From NCBI GenBank assembly GCA_003550325.1, contig QKWP01000818.1:102304-166303 (forward strand): a stretch of 64,000 nt of DNA, in the 5' to 3' direction. This document shows, in pieces, positions 11,083 through 23,103 of the stretch. Both the position numbers and the translations under genes were made by a program. Within the stretch, counting starts at the first letter, position 1, and each line of letters begins with the position of its first letter. This DNA comes from Gigaspora rosea. Lineage: Eukaryota > Glomeromycota > Glomeromycetes > Diversisporales > Gigasporaceae. The notes beneath the pieces are model-generated. The model worked only from the letters and a program-made list of their open reading frames with translations. It was not told the origin of the DNA and made no database searches.

Positions 11083-13534
11083 TTATATTTTATTCGAGCA
11101 AGTCGCAATATTATGGCCCGGCTCTTTGCAAAATCCACACGTATACTGCCCACATTTTTTTTTACTTGCTTCTTGTGATATCACATCTATGATGTCCTTA
11201 TTATGATGACTTGCAGCCTTTGGTCTTCCTCTACCAACTACTTTCCGAGGATTCTCAAGTTGGATCATGTTATCTTCTGTATTTTCAGCAACATTTTGAC
11301 TAGTTGAGGCCACCACTTCTTCTTGTGATCTAACTAATTCTTCCTCTCTAGTGCGAGCCTTATTTAAATAATTCTCAATTAACAGAATAAACTCATTATC
11401 ACGATATAACATGCATTTGTTTACAGCAGTACGTGCAAGACCCCAAACTTTGCCGTAAAAAAGCATTTCATTGATAAAATCATTATTGGTAATCTCTTCT
11501 GTTTTACTATTACCAAACAGTTGCAACCATATATGCTAATTCTTATTGCTCATGGTTATATCCGTATCAGTAGTTTTATCTTTTATATTACTGAACCGTT
11601 GACCAAAGTGCACACATTCCTTCGCTGCATCTAATCGTTGGAATTTTGGAATCCAACTGGTGCAATTAATTGCAAACTAAATTGTACCTTAGCAGTAATA
11701 TTTAGGAGATGGTAAAAATGACGACACACAAGCCCTTTACTTTGTTGCAAGAAACAGGTGCAGCTATACGAGCCATCTGAAAGAAGAAATATAAAATGGT
11801 TAACCCCTTGACTTGTAACCCTTGATATTTTCCAAATCTCCACAATCGAGGTTCGTTCTAAACATTCTAAAAGATATATAGCACATAAAACAATAGCATC
11901 AGGCTCGTTATCTATATTTTCGCTTTGTGAAGGTTCGTAAGAGGTAGATTCGATTTCTTCAACTATTGCACAGGTAGCAGTATAATATAAGCTTTCCTTC
12001 ATTTGTTCAACTAAAAAGTTTGCAACATTTGGTCTCAGGTAACGTTTAGCTAAGGATTCGATAGAAGGAAAAATAGTAGTTGCAGTTGTAGTAAAAGGAA
12101 CACCTCTTTTCCATTCTTCAAATTGCTTTCTTTTTTGTTCCTCTTTGCTACGTTCTATTAATACTTTACCTAATTCATATAGTGACGTATTGCTATTCTT
12201 TAGCACCCATTTGATGCATGCATTCTGACTTTCAACAAATAACGTAGTTTGAATGCCAAGTGTGAATGTCATTGCAGTAAAGGCACGTGCCCATGAAAAG
12301 CATCTATTATAGAGTTGACGCTCAAGGTACAATTTTGCATCAGAAAAGCCTATAAGTTGGTTCCAATGGTATTCAAAGACATGTGGTGTTTCTGCATTTC
12401 GGCATTGCCAAAACTTGCAATAAAAGTTATCAAATTGATCTCCCAACCTTTTTCGTAGCATTTTCTTGATGTTTTCTTGATATGCCAAATGCAAAAGAGG
12501 TGTTGTGTTTCTTGATACTCCAAAATTACTGCACGTTCCATTGCTGGATCGCTATCGATCACAAACACGCGAGGACATCTATTATTTGTTGCTTTCTTGG
12601 TCATTTTAAGGACCCATTGATACGTTTCAGTTGTTTCATTGCAAACAAAAGCCTGGACAACTATACGAGACTGCATGTTATCATCTTGTACTACAAATAA
12701 AGAAAGCGGCATATTGTACCTGTTAGTACCCGCAGTATTATCGTGCCCAACTGCCTCATTAAATTCACACCATAATATGATTTGTTCAGGACTCATCCAA
12801 AACAAATTAATCAAAGTATTGGTTTTCTCTTCCCACATAACCTTAACAAACCAACGAGAATCTTCCCGTTGTTTGGATAATAGTTGTTCGTAAAACTGTG
12901 ATGCATCACGTTTAATTGCACTACGTGATGGTTGACACCGCTGTATCTCAACATAAAGATCCTTAGCAAATATAGGATGAAAAGTAAATTTTTCTTTTAA
13001 AATATGACGTACCATAGCTGCACCAAGATTACATTTAGTGACAAGAAAGTTGATTTCATCCTGCATTTCTTTTGTAAACTGCTTATCTTTTTCAAACTGA
13101 ATTGCTTCAGGTGATAAATCATAGTTATGATTATCATTTAGAGTGGTGACGAATACGTAGAAACTATCGTTACCCTTTGAAGGACGTGAAAGATTAACAT
13201 GCCACTGGCATTCCATTCAAGCTGAATTACTTGACTTCTCAGCATTTTTTGGTTTAAATAGACCTGAGTGTTTACAGAGAATTGTTCGTTTACGAACTTC
13301 CTTGCCACCTTCTGCCGTGTCTATCATTGTCATGCGCCCAAGTCGTATTTTGAACCCTTTGGATTCAAAAAATCGACATATGAAAAATTCAGCTTCATCA
13401 AAGTTATCAAACGAGTCACCTTCTTTCAAAAATAATGATTCTATATTGTTAGCTATATCACTAACATCCCTATTATAAGATTCTTCAAAATACTCTGTTA
13501 TATCAATATCGTCTTCGCTATTATCCAGATCCAT
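11083..13534 (-). pseudogene. MULE transposase, FAR1/SWIM type, broken
   Basis: The protein would cut and join the 9735/14236 TIRs. Reading from 13534 downward: an acidic N-terminus; a FAR1-like Zn/DNA-binding region (FICRFFESKGFKIRLGRM, Cys in ILCKHSG); then the DDE core with DNTAGTNRYNMPLSLFVV (first Asp) and VFVIDSDPAM (second Asp) followed by HLFCIWHIKK; a SWIM zinc finger CTCFLQQSKGLVCRHFYH near 11750; and a C-terminal CGFCKEPGHNIATC knuckle near 11105. It is broken by an in-frame TGA just before 13216, a frameshift near 12485 (just after the WHI motif), another near 11630 and a TAG near 11535. Before decay it was about 800 residues, normal for MULEs. Confidence 0.88.
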
Positions 13535-13541
13535 AATTACA

Positions 13542-14155
13542 TTTGTCGTTTAAGTGGCTGTTTAAAAAACTGATTTATAAGTACAAGGTTAGTAATATGA
13601 AATAAATGTCATAGTGATGAAATCCAGACAAGCGAACTTCAAAAGATTATATTTGTCGTTTAAGTGGCTGTCTATAAAAAACTGATTTATAAGCACAAGG
13701 TTAGTAATATGACAAAACGTCATAGTGACAAACTATTTGAAATGCAGACAAGCGAACTTCAAAGAATAATAACCCTGACAGAATGCTAATCAATTCTGGG
13801 TTAGGAACGTTTGAGGTTAATATCAAACCCGTAATATTCTTGACATATAGTATAGGTGTTCTTGTCTTAAATGGTTGAAGGAAGCTACTGTTATTCGCAA
13901 TCTGTAGGTAACAAAAACTAAGATTTAGTGTCAGCATTTAATGTACAATGAAGTAATTTAAATGTGTGTAAATAATCGAATATGTAACTGGATAGTATCA
14001 TACTCATGATATTCGTCTTTACTGGTTGAAGAAAGTTACTGTTAGTCGTGATCTGTCGGTAACAAAATTAAAGTATGTCAGGTGTATATTCATTTAACGT
14101 ACGATGAAATAAATTAAATGCGTGTAAATAATCAAATGCATAACCAATAAACATA
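13542..14155. repeat. Two pairs of subterminal direct repeats in the MULE
   Basis: 13542-13650 and 13650-13765 both read ATTTGTCGTTTAAGTGGCTG ... ACTGATTTATAAG ... GCAGACAAGCGAACTTCAAA. 13858-13990 and 14018-14150 both read TTCTT/TCGTC-T..TGGTTGAAG-AAG ... TCTGT-GGTAACAAAA ... GTGTAAATAATC. They lie between the transposase start and the right TIR, where the promoter and transposase-binding repeats would be. Confidence 0.75.
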
Positions 14156-14244
14156 CGGTATAAGGTTTTAATACAAGATCTACATGATCACATGTAACAC
14201 CTGACAAAGGGGTGCACCATGGTGCACGGTGCACCAAAATATAA

Positions 14245-14430
14245 ATTTCTATTAAAAAAAATAAAAAATTTTAAAAAATGTTAAAAAAAAATAAATAATA
14301 AAAAACTTAAAAAAGTAAAAACTAAAAAAAAATTAAAGATTTTAAAAAAGTGTTTAAAATAAAAATAAATAAAAAACAATAAAATAATAAAAACAATAAA
14401 AGACAGTTAAAAAAAAAATAGGGCATGTGC
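14245..14430. repeat. A-rich tract beside the MULE
   Basis: aaaataaaa-type DNA with very few G or C, directly outside the right TIR. Confidence 0.55.
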
Positions 14431-14785
14431 ATATATGCATATAAAAGTAAATTCTTGTTATTACTTACTATGAGAATAACTGGAAATTTACTTTTTATTT
14501 CTACATGTATATCGGGTACCTAATATATATTAAATTAAAAAAAATTTAAGTAGTAAAAAATTAATAAATTTTATATTGTAAAGGATAAATTTTTTGAATA
14601 TATAAAATATTTGTATTGTAAATAATGATTTAGGATTATAATATATATAGATTTAAAAATTATTTTATTATATATACACATCGGGTACCCAATATATATA
14701 AACTATACGATATATATACAGCAGATCACTGATATGTAGAATTTTAATTATAGTAATATGGTACCCAATAGGGACCTAATATATT
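14431..14785. other. AT-rich DNA with repeated GGGTACC motifs
   Basis: TCGGGTACCTAATATATA, TCGGGTACCCAATATATA and ATGGTACCCAATAGGGACC recur at 14513, 14683 and 14759, and similar GGTACC words appear at 16930 and 17158-17172, on both sides of the polymerase remnant. They could be ends of a degenerate element that carried it. Confidence 0.4.
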
Positions 14786-14789
14786 AGAT

Positions 14790-16591
14790 TTTGACCTGTG
14801 CCCATACATCTTTAGTATCAATCCGGTGAACCAAGTAGCAAAAGCTATTGGCCTTTTGTTCTGCAAGCTTTTGCATTTGTCCTCTATATTTCTCATTATA
14901 TTTCTTGTTGTCAGCCTCAAAGTCAGCTATAATAACACATAGAGCATTGATTTTGATTATTCATTTATAGTTTTTAAACTTCTCAAAGTTATTGATATCT
15001 TTTGTTGGTAATTTGACTTTTTGAGTTGCTTCTTCTAAGCTTAAATAGTGCTTTTGATGATATGCTAGAGACTTTTCTGATAGGTAACTTATAGTATATT
15101 TTCTACAAATATATCTTTTACTATGATGAGTGGTATCTTTGAAAACTAGCTCATCTAAATTTTTAATTCAAAGAAAATGGTTTTTTTGTTCATACTTATC
15201 ATTATCAGATTTAGTAATATCTGTAAGAGCTATGAGGTCAATAATATATTGTCTATTATAGTTCTTGCTAGCAAATACTGCTTTAGGTATTGCTGTTTCT
15301 TCTTTCCATTCCCAAACATTAATAGAAATATTTGGTCATTACTTCTATTTTATTGAATATATGTGGCAAATTGGTGTAGACATTGGAATTTCATTTAAAT
15401 TAACAATATCCAAGTATTAATTATAATTCTTTTTAGTAAATATTCGATCAAGATAATATGTATGACCATTTTTATGAGCAAAATAACAAGCTAATGCACC
15501 TTGAACAATTATCAGATAGCATATCTGTAACTGGATCTATTATTTTTGAATTATCAGGATTGATTGTACATTTGGTATTAGCAAGCTTCTTTGGAGTTAA
15601 GATATATGATCTACTAATAGTTCTTCGCAAAGTATAAGCTTCAATAGTTAACATTTTAATTCTTACCAAATTCTATCCTGATCCTGATTTCATAAATGAG
15701 TTATCTATTTCTGATATAGATAGATCTATATATTTATCGATATCTTCTTCTGTAAGAATAACATGCATAAAGCTTTTATGATAACTAATCATATATGTTG
15801 AAATTTTAGGTTTGTCTTTCTCTTTGTTATAATGTTCATGATATATATATTGAGCAACTAATGCAGTTGTTATTTGATCTTTTTTTACACAATTCGGTTT
15901 TAAGTACTCTTATAATTTGTTTTCTTGCATTTGCTATAAGTTGAGGCATATATGGCGCTTCAAATATTTATTACGGTCTCAACATAATGATTGAATCTAT
16001 ATTTTATATTTTCAGAGGATGGAATAATTGCTTGCCATAAATTTATTGTTGTTAAGTTCTGATAGAGTCTTAAAGGATTAGAATTAGATTCATATTCTTC
16101 GAATATTAACTCTTTATTTGTTAGTTTATAGTTTTGCCTTACTGGTTTACCACCAAAATTATCTTTTATATTTATGATATTTCTTTTTGGATATTATAAA
16201 GCAAGGTTCTAGCTAATTCAGACCATTTTTCATTAGTGTTTATATTATATTTATCTTCCATATTATTGAACTATTTTGTATTATTTTCAGAAAGATTATT
16301 ATTGCGAAGCAATAACTCTTCAGGTCTTAAATATATATTTTGAATAGGTAATAAGGATGTATTATCTAATTGAATTAAATTACCTATTGGAACATGGCTT
16401 TGAGTTGGAAAAGGTAAAGCCTCAAGATTAGGTCTTATTTGATCTGCAGCTGGATTTTGTAGTAATGGTATTGGAGCTGTAATAGGATTTTGAGTATTAA
16501 GTTTACATAGATTTTTTTAGTTTAGATATATACAAAGTTTTGCTAATTTAGAAAAATTTTTTTCACATCTATTACATGTATGTACTATCAT
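14790..16591 (-). pseudogene. Family-B DNA polymerase N-terminal part, decayed (Polinton-like)
   Basis: From an ATG at 16591 the minus strand starts with a C2H2-type motif (HTCNRCEKNFS, then YLN-stop-KNLC). A long degenerate middle follows: SFMKSGSGWNLVRI near 15680, then LANTKCTINPDNSK near 15590. A second Cys/His element (RYICRKYTISYLSEKSLAYH) near 15105 precedes LSLEEATQKVKLP and INALCVIIADFEAD near 14930. The DFE is the exonuclease I motif of protein-primed family-B polymerases. Homology stops near 14790, before the polymerase palm, so the gene is truncated as well as riddled with stops and frameshifts. The zinc-finger/exonuclease order suits polymerases of Polinton/Maverick-type elements; a linear-plasmid origin is less likely. 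Confidence 0.68.
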
Positions 16592-17360
16592 AATAAAATA
16601 ATAGTATGAATTTGTATATGAGTGCTAGTACAAAATTCCTTATCTGTTACAGTACTTATAAAAAATTTTAAAATTATTATTTACTAAGTATATATAAAAA
16701 ATGCAATTAGGTGAATATATATGTGATTTTCTTTTATATGCTGAAGGAGTATGTGGTTGGATATGTATGAATTCTAAAGGTTGTTGAATTTATAAAAATG
16801 CTATTAGGTGTTATCCTTGTACTTAACCAAAATTGTAATAAAGTTACTCGTTCTGGAAGTATACGATGTCCAGATCATATTAGAAGTTATTATATTGGTA
16901 AACATTAAAATAGATACATAATTTTTGGTACCTTAATTTATATATAAGTAAATGGTATATGATATCAGGTGTGTTGGTATCTATTTTTTTTGACACACTC
17001 GAGTGATGCAAAATTTATTTTTTTGTTGTCATCTAATTTGATTATAGCATTTAAAAATAGTGAGTTCTAGCTATATATCCTGGTTTTTATATAGGTACTA
17101 AAGATTACTATAGAATATAGGCTTTCTGAGCAATCTAAAAAGCAAAATGAATACTTTGGTACCCAGGGTACCAAAAAACTGATCCAGAACTCTCATTTTT
17201 GCTCTACTTAGACAACTTTCCAACAAGAAACAATTTGATTTTTTTCTGTAAAAAATTTGGACCAAGTGATCGTCCAATCTGGATTATTATTAAATCCAGA
17301 TATATATTTAAATCTGGATATAATCTTAAATTTGGATATATTACTTCTGAATTTAATAAT
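16592..17360. other. AT-rich stretch, no gene seen
   Basis: No coding-like frame. GGTACC words at 16930 and 17158-17172 echo those at the other end of the polymerase remnant. Around 17270-17345 there are repeats of ATCCAGATATA/TCTGGATATA that resume after the MITE at 17741-17830. Confidence 0.45.
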
Positions 17361-17740
17361 ACCGTATTTACGCGAAATAACGCACATGGGCGTTATTTCG
17401 AAAATTGCATTTTCTTAAAATAGCATGCTGGTTTCGAAATAATGCCCATGTGTGACCCAATATAATGCACACTCCAAATGCCGAATTAATAATCTGCTGA
17501 AATTACAAATTCAAATAACAAGCAGAAATAAGAATTTTTTTAGTCAAAAAATCTGACTTAGATCGGAAAGGCTATGTTTAAAATTAAGAAATACAGGTTT
17601 TTTATACAATACATATATATAACGCACAATTTTTTCGAAATTAGACCTTTATCTCGAAATAATGCCTATGCGCATACTCGAAATAACGCGCATCCCCTCG
17701 AAATAACGCGCAGGTGCGTGTTATTTCGCGTAAATACGGT
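17361..17740. mobile_element. MITE with CGAAATAACGC internal repeats
   Basis: Termini ACCGTATTTACGCGAAATAA (17361-) and TTATTTCGCGTAAATACGGT (-17740) are perfect inverted repeats of 20 bp flanked by T/A (possible TA duplication). Inside, CGAAATAACGC or its complement recurs at least six times near both ends (for example at 17389, 17655, 17680, 17698, 17720), like an array of subterminal binding sites. No coding frame. Confidence 0.88.
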
Positions 17741-17959
17741 ATATCTGGATTTAATTATATCCGGATTAAAACTGGATGATGATTTTGACTATTAGTTAAA
17801 TCTGAATATAAAAATAAATCCGGATATTAACTCATAGCCATATAGTAGTCACATGCAATATTAGATCGTATGATAATGATAAAAGAGATAAATATAATTT
17901 TTTTAATAAAAAAAGTCAATTTCTATTTGTACACTAGTGTATGAAACACAGGTATATAT

Positions 17960-18452
17960 GGGTGTTACACATTAAAACAGCCCTTTTTTGCAATTTTTTA
18001 AAAATTGAGTTTTCATCAGATTTATATAATTTTGACATGAGTAGGTTTAGGCCGCAGATAAGTATTTAGATTTACTTAGATATATATCTGAGTTTTTATT
18101 CTTAGCATTAGATTTAAAAAAAAAATGAAATTTCTTCAGTATTGTAAAAAGTTTCTATTAAATTTAATAAAGATAAAAGCAAGGTCTCACCTTTAACATT
18201 TAAAAAAAAAAAAATTTTTTTTGACATGATTGATATTTTTCAATTATAAATGAAAGTCGATTTGCGTAATAAAAAATCAAGATAATTGTAAAAGAAAAAT
18301 TATATAAGGCCGCATAAGGCCAACACTTCACGAGATTACCTGATAGTTACCTGTTACATATAACCAATCAAAATCGTGAAAACAAATGATTAAACTCAAT
18401 TATCTCAAAATAAATTATATGTAAAAAAGGGCTGTTTTAATGTGTAACACCC
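17960..18452. mobile_element. MITE related to family G, enlarged
   Basis: TIRs GGGTGTTACACATTAAAACA (17960-) and TGTTTTAATGTGTAACACCC (-18452), then GCCCTTTTTT, flanked by TATAT/ATAT. The layout parallels the 340-bp elements at 10211 and 41108, including GAGTTTTCAT..AGATTTATAT and the TGTAAAAAAGGGC end. About 170 extra bp at roughly 18045-18220 interrupt it, bordered by repeated TTTTGACATGA. Confidence 0.85.
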
Positions 18453-18596
18453 ATATAATAAACCCACTCTTCGAGTTCTAACAAAAAAAAAATATACATA
18501 AAAATATAACTATATTTGGGCGATTTCTAATTGGTCCGATTATATCATACCTGCCACAGTCATAATGTGACAGTAATTTTTTTGGTGGTTAGTAGA

Positions 18597-18873
18597 GTGT
18601 CCAGGATTATGATGCGGCATAATATGCGCGCATAATTTGCGATTTTTTTTATATGAAATCGCATAATCCGCTCACTTTCATGCAACATGTGAACAAAAAT
18701 TGGTTAATTGAATAAACCGAGTTGCCCATGTGACTGTAATCACCTGACTTGTCATGAGTTTGTCATGATTTTTGAATTTTTATTGGCTAATAACTCAAAA
18801 TTCACATAATTCGCATTATTCGCATAAATTATGATTTGTCGCATGCATAATTTGGCTAACTTCGCCTGGACAC
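18597..18873. mobile_element. MITE with GTGTCCAGG ends
   Basis: GTGTCCAGG at 18597 is inverted as CCTGGACAC ending at 18873. Inward, blocks rich in CATAATTTGCG / CGCATAAATTATG also pair (GCGCATAATTTGCG against CGAATAATGCGAA), so the element folds. 277 bp, non-coding. Target duplication not clear. Confidence 0.7.
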
Positions 18874-19477
18874 CAGTTTAATAATGGACCCATGACTGAC
18901 CCATAACATTTAATATTGCATGTAACTACTATGTGACTAAACTCGACTCACGGAGTCGAGTCGGATCGGACCGGACCCTACTAATAGTAAATATCAAAAT
19001 TCTATATAACAAATTATTAAAAATTCAAATTTGGCAGCTAAAATTTTATTTGTTGAAATTAACTATAACTAGGCTGTTTCGCATTGTACTGTAGATTGTT
19101 TATTATAATATTTTGTCACATGATTTTTGCCATTAATAATAAAATTTGTATAAAATTCTTACAAATCGATTTTTCACATGACATGATTATATAATCACCG
19201 TTTTTTCAATTATATAATTTATTTTTTTTTTGAAATCGGTAAAATTCTTAAAAATCTACAGAATCACTAGTTCTCACATGGCATTACGATCTGCGAAAGT
19301 CAAATCTTTTTAACGCAATAAATTATGGTTATTTTACACAAAATGATAAAAAATTTTTTTGAAGTTCTATACCGTATTTAGAATTGACATTTTTTTATTA
19401 ATAAAATTATCGAAAAGATTATTTTGATAAATTTGATAAAAAAAAAAAAATCAAAAAAAATAAAAGTATAAAAGTAG

Positions 19478-19512
19478 ATTAGTAGATTAGTAGATTAGTA
19501 GATTAGTAAAAA
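19478..19512. repeat. Minisatellite, unit GTAGATTA
   Basis: About four direct copies of an 8-bp unit (gtagattagtagattagta...). Confidence 0.85.
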
Positions 19513-20875
19513 AAAAAAAAAAATCAGCGGATATGCATATAATATAATCAAGTTACGCAACAAATTACTTTTTTTATAATTTAATAAGAACTATTTTTAT
19601 AAACGACAATAACAGAAATATACTACGTAGTGTACGTACGTACTTACATACATATATTTTAACTTTTTTATACATCTAAAAGTAAAGATATTATTACCAG
19701 TTATACAATAATATTAATCATTAATGTACATAAGTGCGTACAGTATATATCAGATATGTACAGTACGTACATATAAGATATAAACGATACTAAAATGCCA
19801 ATCTTCTCATTGTTTCAAATGTTTTTTCTTGATGCTTCAGAATGGAAGTCACATGAAGTTTCTAAAAAGTCAATATTTTGAATAGACCGTTTTAGATCTG
19901 GCATAATAAATAACCAAAGTTCATTTTAAAATCCAAGTAAAAAAAAAAAAAAAACAAAAAAAACTCTAAACAAAAAAACGTTAGTTAAATAAAATCTACT
20001 AAAGGACAAAACAAAAAAAAAGACGTTAGTAGTTAAAGTAATAACAGATTTACACGTAATACGTAAGTAAAAAAAAAAAAAAAACATAATAAAAATGGTT
20101 GGATTAGTTGATCTTATTGTTACAGATATTGATTCTCGCATGTTTATTGTTGTCTTGCATTTTTTAACAAAATTAGTAAAATAATTTTATATTATGAAAA
20201 AGTCTAGGCAGGACTTAAAAAAATCCATGGTAATATAATTAGCCCGTTGAAAATCGAAACATATATAAAAATTAAAAATATACTATCATATAACTTATAT
20301 TATGATTAAAGAACCAAGAATGAAAAAAAAATACAATAAAATGATGGGGCATATTACAAAGTATATAATTTTTTTTAAGCCCAGGTTTTAGGTACTTTAT
20401 GAAAGAGGTACGTACTGTACAGTACGTTCATACTATTTGCATACTTAAAAAACATGAACAAATAATAGGGATTTCTATATTAAGTAATAAAGGGATTGGA
20501 AATCACATTGCAGATGTAATGTTAAGACGACATATGTTATAATCCAATGATAAACACCCAATGATAAACACCCATTGATAAATTCCGCGGAAAATATTCG
20601 TAAATTAAAGACATATGCACCGGCTAAACGAAAATGCATAATAAATAAGTAATTACTCCAATTGGTTCAAGTTTTTAGATCGACAAAAATTGAAGTTAAA
20701 CGGTAAATTTTATAATGATATTCTTGAAAAATATTGTGATAACATTTTTTTATACAGTACTGTAATTATATTTTTTTGAAACAACTTATATAACTTATAT
20801 ATGTTTTCGGACCAAAAAATTCATTAATACATATAATGTTGTTTTTTCTCACCGATTTTCTTTGTTGGTTTCCTA

Positions 20876-20972
20876 TCATAATGTATAATGCGTAATGTGT
20901 AATGTATAATGCGTAATGTGTAATGTATAATGTGTAATGTGTAATGTATAATGTGTAATGTATAATGCACAG
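20876..20972. repeat. Minisatellite, unit TAATGTATAATGYG
   Basis: Alternating taatgtataatgcg and taatgtgtaatg units repeat for about 95 bp, the higher-order period being roughly 24 bp. Confidence 0.85.
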
Positions 20973-21285
20973 ATGTTAATTATGATAATCCCCCAAAAAG
21001 ATAATAATCAAATTGTCCGCCGACACGCAACGCGTTGTTTCTAAAATTAATAAAAAAAAAATTTGATAAATAATAATATAATATCTGATATATATATATT
21101 ATGAAAAATAAAGATTTTTTTATGATTCATTTATTAATTAATTAATTAATTACATAATTATTTCTCTATTTTTCTTTTCCTTTTTTTAACGCGTTCATTT
21201 TGATAACAGATAAGAGAGTAGATCAATTCATACGCGATCTTTACACGTAATTTTTGGGTTAATCGTACAATACGTACAATACGTA

Positions 21286-21380
21286 CAGTAGATACCGTAG
21301 ATACAGCAGTAGATACAGTAGATACAGTAGTAGACACAAGCAGTAGATACAGCAGTAGATACAGCAGTAGATACAGTTTA
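21286..21380. repeat. Minisatellite, units GTAGATACA and CAGTAGATACA
   Basis: About nine units of (cagca)gtagatacag with small variants, ending before 21381. Confidence 0.85.
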
Positions 21381-21954
21381 TGTACTTATGATATTTACGA
21401 TATGTGTGAAAACTTGTAAAATCATGATTTTTTTGAATACTTATTTACTTTTAATAAAAAACCAAGCAATTAAAACGCTTAATATTTTTTTTTTATATTG
21501 TTCGAATCGTCTCGTTAAGACGATTCAAATGATATTTAAAATAACAAGTATTTAAATAACTTGATTTTGGGAAAGTAAAGCATGATTTACAGGTTTTTTC
21601 TCTTCCTGTCACCCATAAGTCGTCGGCAATGAAACTATGATATGTTTGATATGTACAATATGATTATGTACCTGTACTATTAAGATGATTTACTATGAAG
21701 ATGTACTTTATGTACTGTACATATGTACTCACATTCATTAAAGACCCCTGACGATGAATTTACAAATTAGTTTTTATTTCACACGTCACTTTGACATTTT
21801 CTTTGTTCATATTAATCACTTATACTCTTTTATATCATTTATAGCAATCCTTTTTTTTTTTCAGATGAATGATGAATCGATCATCCATACAATGTTTTAT
21901 GATGTTTGATCTTCATACATTTCAAAAGATATAGTTTTATATAATTTATATTAA

Positions 21955-22066
21955 TCTAATATATATAATATATATATATTATATATATATTTTATATATT
22001 ATATATATATATATATTATATATTATATATATATATATATTATACATATATATATATATATAACGA
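21955..22066. repeat. (TA)n microsatellite
   Basis: About 110 bp of nearly pure TA with A/T slips; strongly self-complementary. Confidence 0.9.
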
Positions 22067-23103
22067 TAATATATCTACCGTTAATGTAAAAATACATAAC
22101 GATATAATTTTAATATCGAATGATAATAGTTTTTTAAACCACGCCACAAAATAAGAGAGAGAGAGAGAAAAAAAAAAAAAAAAAATAAAATTATTTTAAT
22201 TTTGTGTTAAACTTTATTTATGTATTATCATAAGGTTATTCATAAGTGTTATATATATGTGTGTTACCTATTGAAATTGTAAGCTATGCCTTTCATATAA
22301 TTATTATTACGTAAGGGCATGTGTATGAAAAAGGTGATAATGTGATCTATTGTAACAAACTATTATAAAGACAGGATGAAACCACTTTCGTAAAAGAAAA
22401 AAAAAATAATTGCGAGCTAAGAGAAATTTTTTTTAAAAAAAAAAAAACTCGCTGGAAAAAAAAATAATTACGGGGGGGGGGTTTTTTTTTTTTTCCTTAA
22501 TTTGAAAGAACTTATTATATCCGAGCATAACGGGATAATAAAAAAATTTCACATCATAAAAAAAAAAATAGTTTACGTTAAAATAATTTAAAAAAATTCA
22601 TTCTTTTAGGTGGAATTTTTTTTTTGAGACCGCGATTTCGCGCTTTTTTTTTTTTTTAGTATTATTATTTAAACGGAACTATCATCGTTATTTCGAAAAG
22701 AACCATTTATCGTTATTTCGAGGATAAATTTTAAACCCGTTATGTACTTTGTGACTTCTTGATTACTTATATTGTATAATAGTAAAAGCATCATTAATAT
22801 ATATATATTTTTTTCGTTGATCTTACTCTGTCTCAAATTTTTTTTAGTTACGAATTTACAAACAAATTTACAAATTTACAAATTTACAAACAAATTTACA
22901 AACAAATTTACAAAAATTTAATCTACAAGTCTAATATACAATCTAGTTTTTATAATCTTTAATTTACAAATATACAGTCACAATTAATCATAGTTAGAAC
23001 TGTATTATTATTAATTATTAACAAATTTTAAACGAACACTATTTTTTTTTTTAAAAAAAAAAAATCTGACGGTAATCTTGATTGTAAAAAAGAAAAAAAA
23101 AAA

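Larger units (their letters stand above)
9735..14236 (-). mobile_element. Mutator-like (MULE) DNA transposon, 4.5 kb
   Basis: Terminal inverted repeats at 9735-9765 and 14206-14236 match for about 30 bp (TGGTGCACTGTGCACCATGG against TGGTGCACCGTGCACCATGG, then TGCACCCCTTT). They contain the perfect palindrome GGTGCACCATGGTGCACC. Between them lies a minus-strand MULE transposase with FAR1-like, DDE and SWIM regions. Two MITEs (9850-10037, 10211-10550) sit in the transposase-free side. The expected 8-11 bp duplication is not clear, because both flanks are A-rich and have diverged. The gene is broken, so the copy is non-autonomous. Confidence 0.85.
18874..23103. other. AT-rich intergenic DNA with many simple repeats
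   Basis: No supported gene. The stretch is rich in GTAC/TACGTAC words (19630-19790, 20405-20425, 21265-21290, 21700-21730), homopolymers and short tandem arrays listed separately. The G-run/T-run junction at 22475-22495 is a likely sequencing weak point. Immediately before 23104 poly-T and poly-A tracts alternate. Confidence 0.55.
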
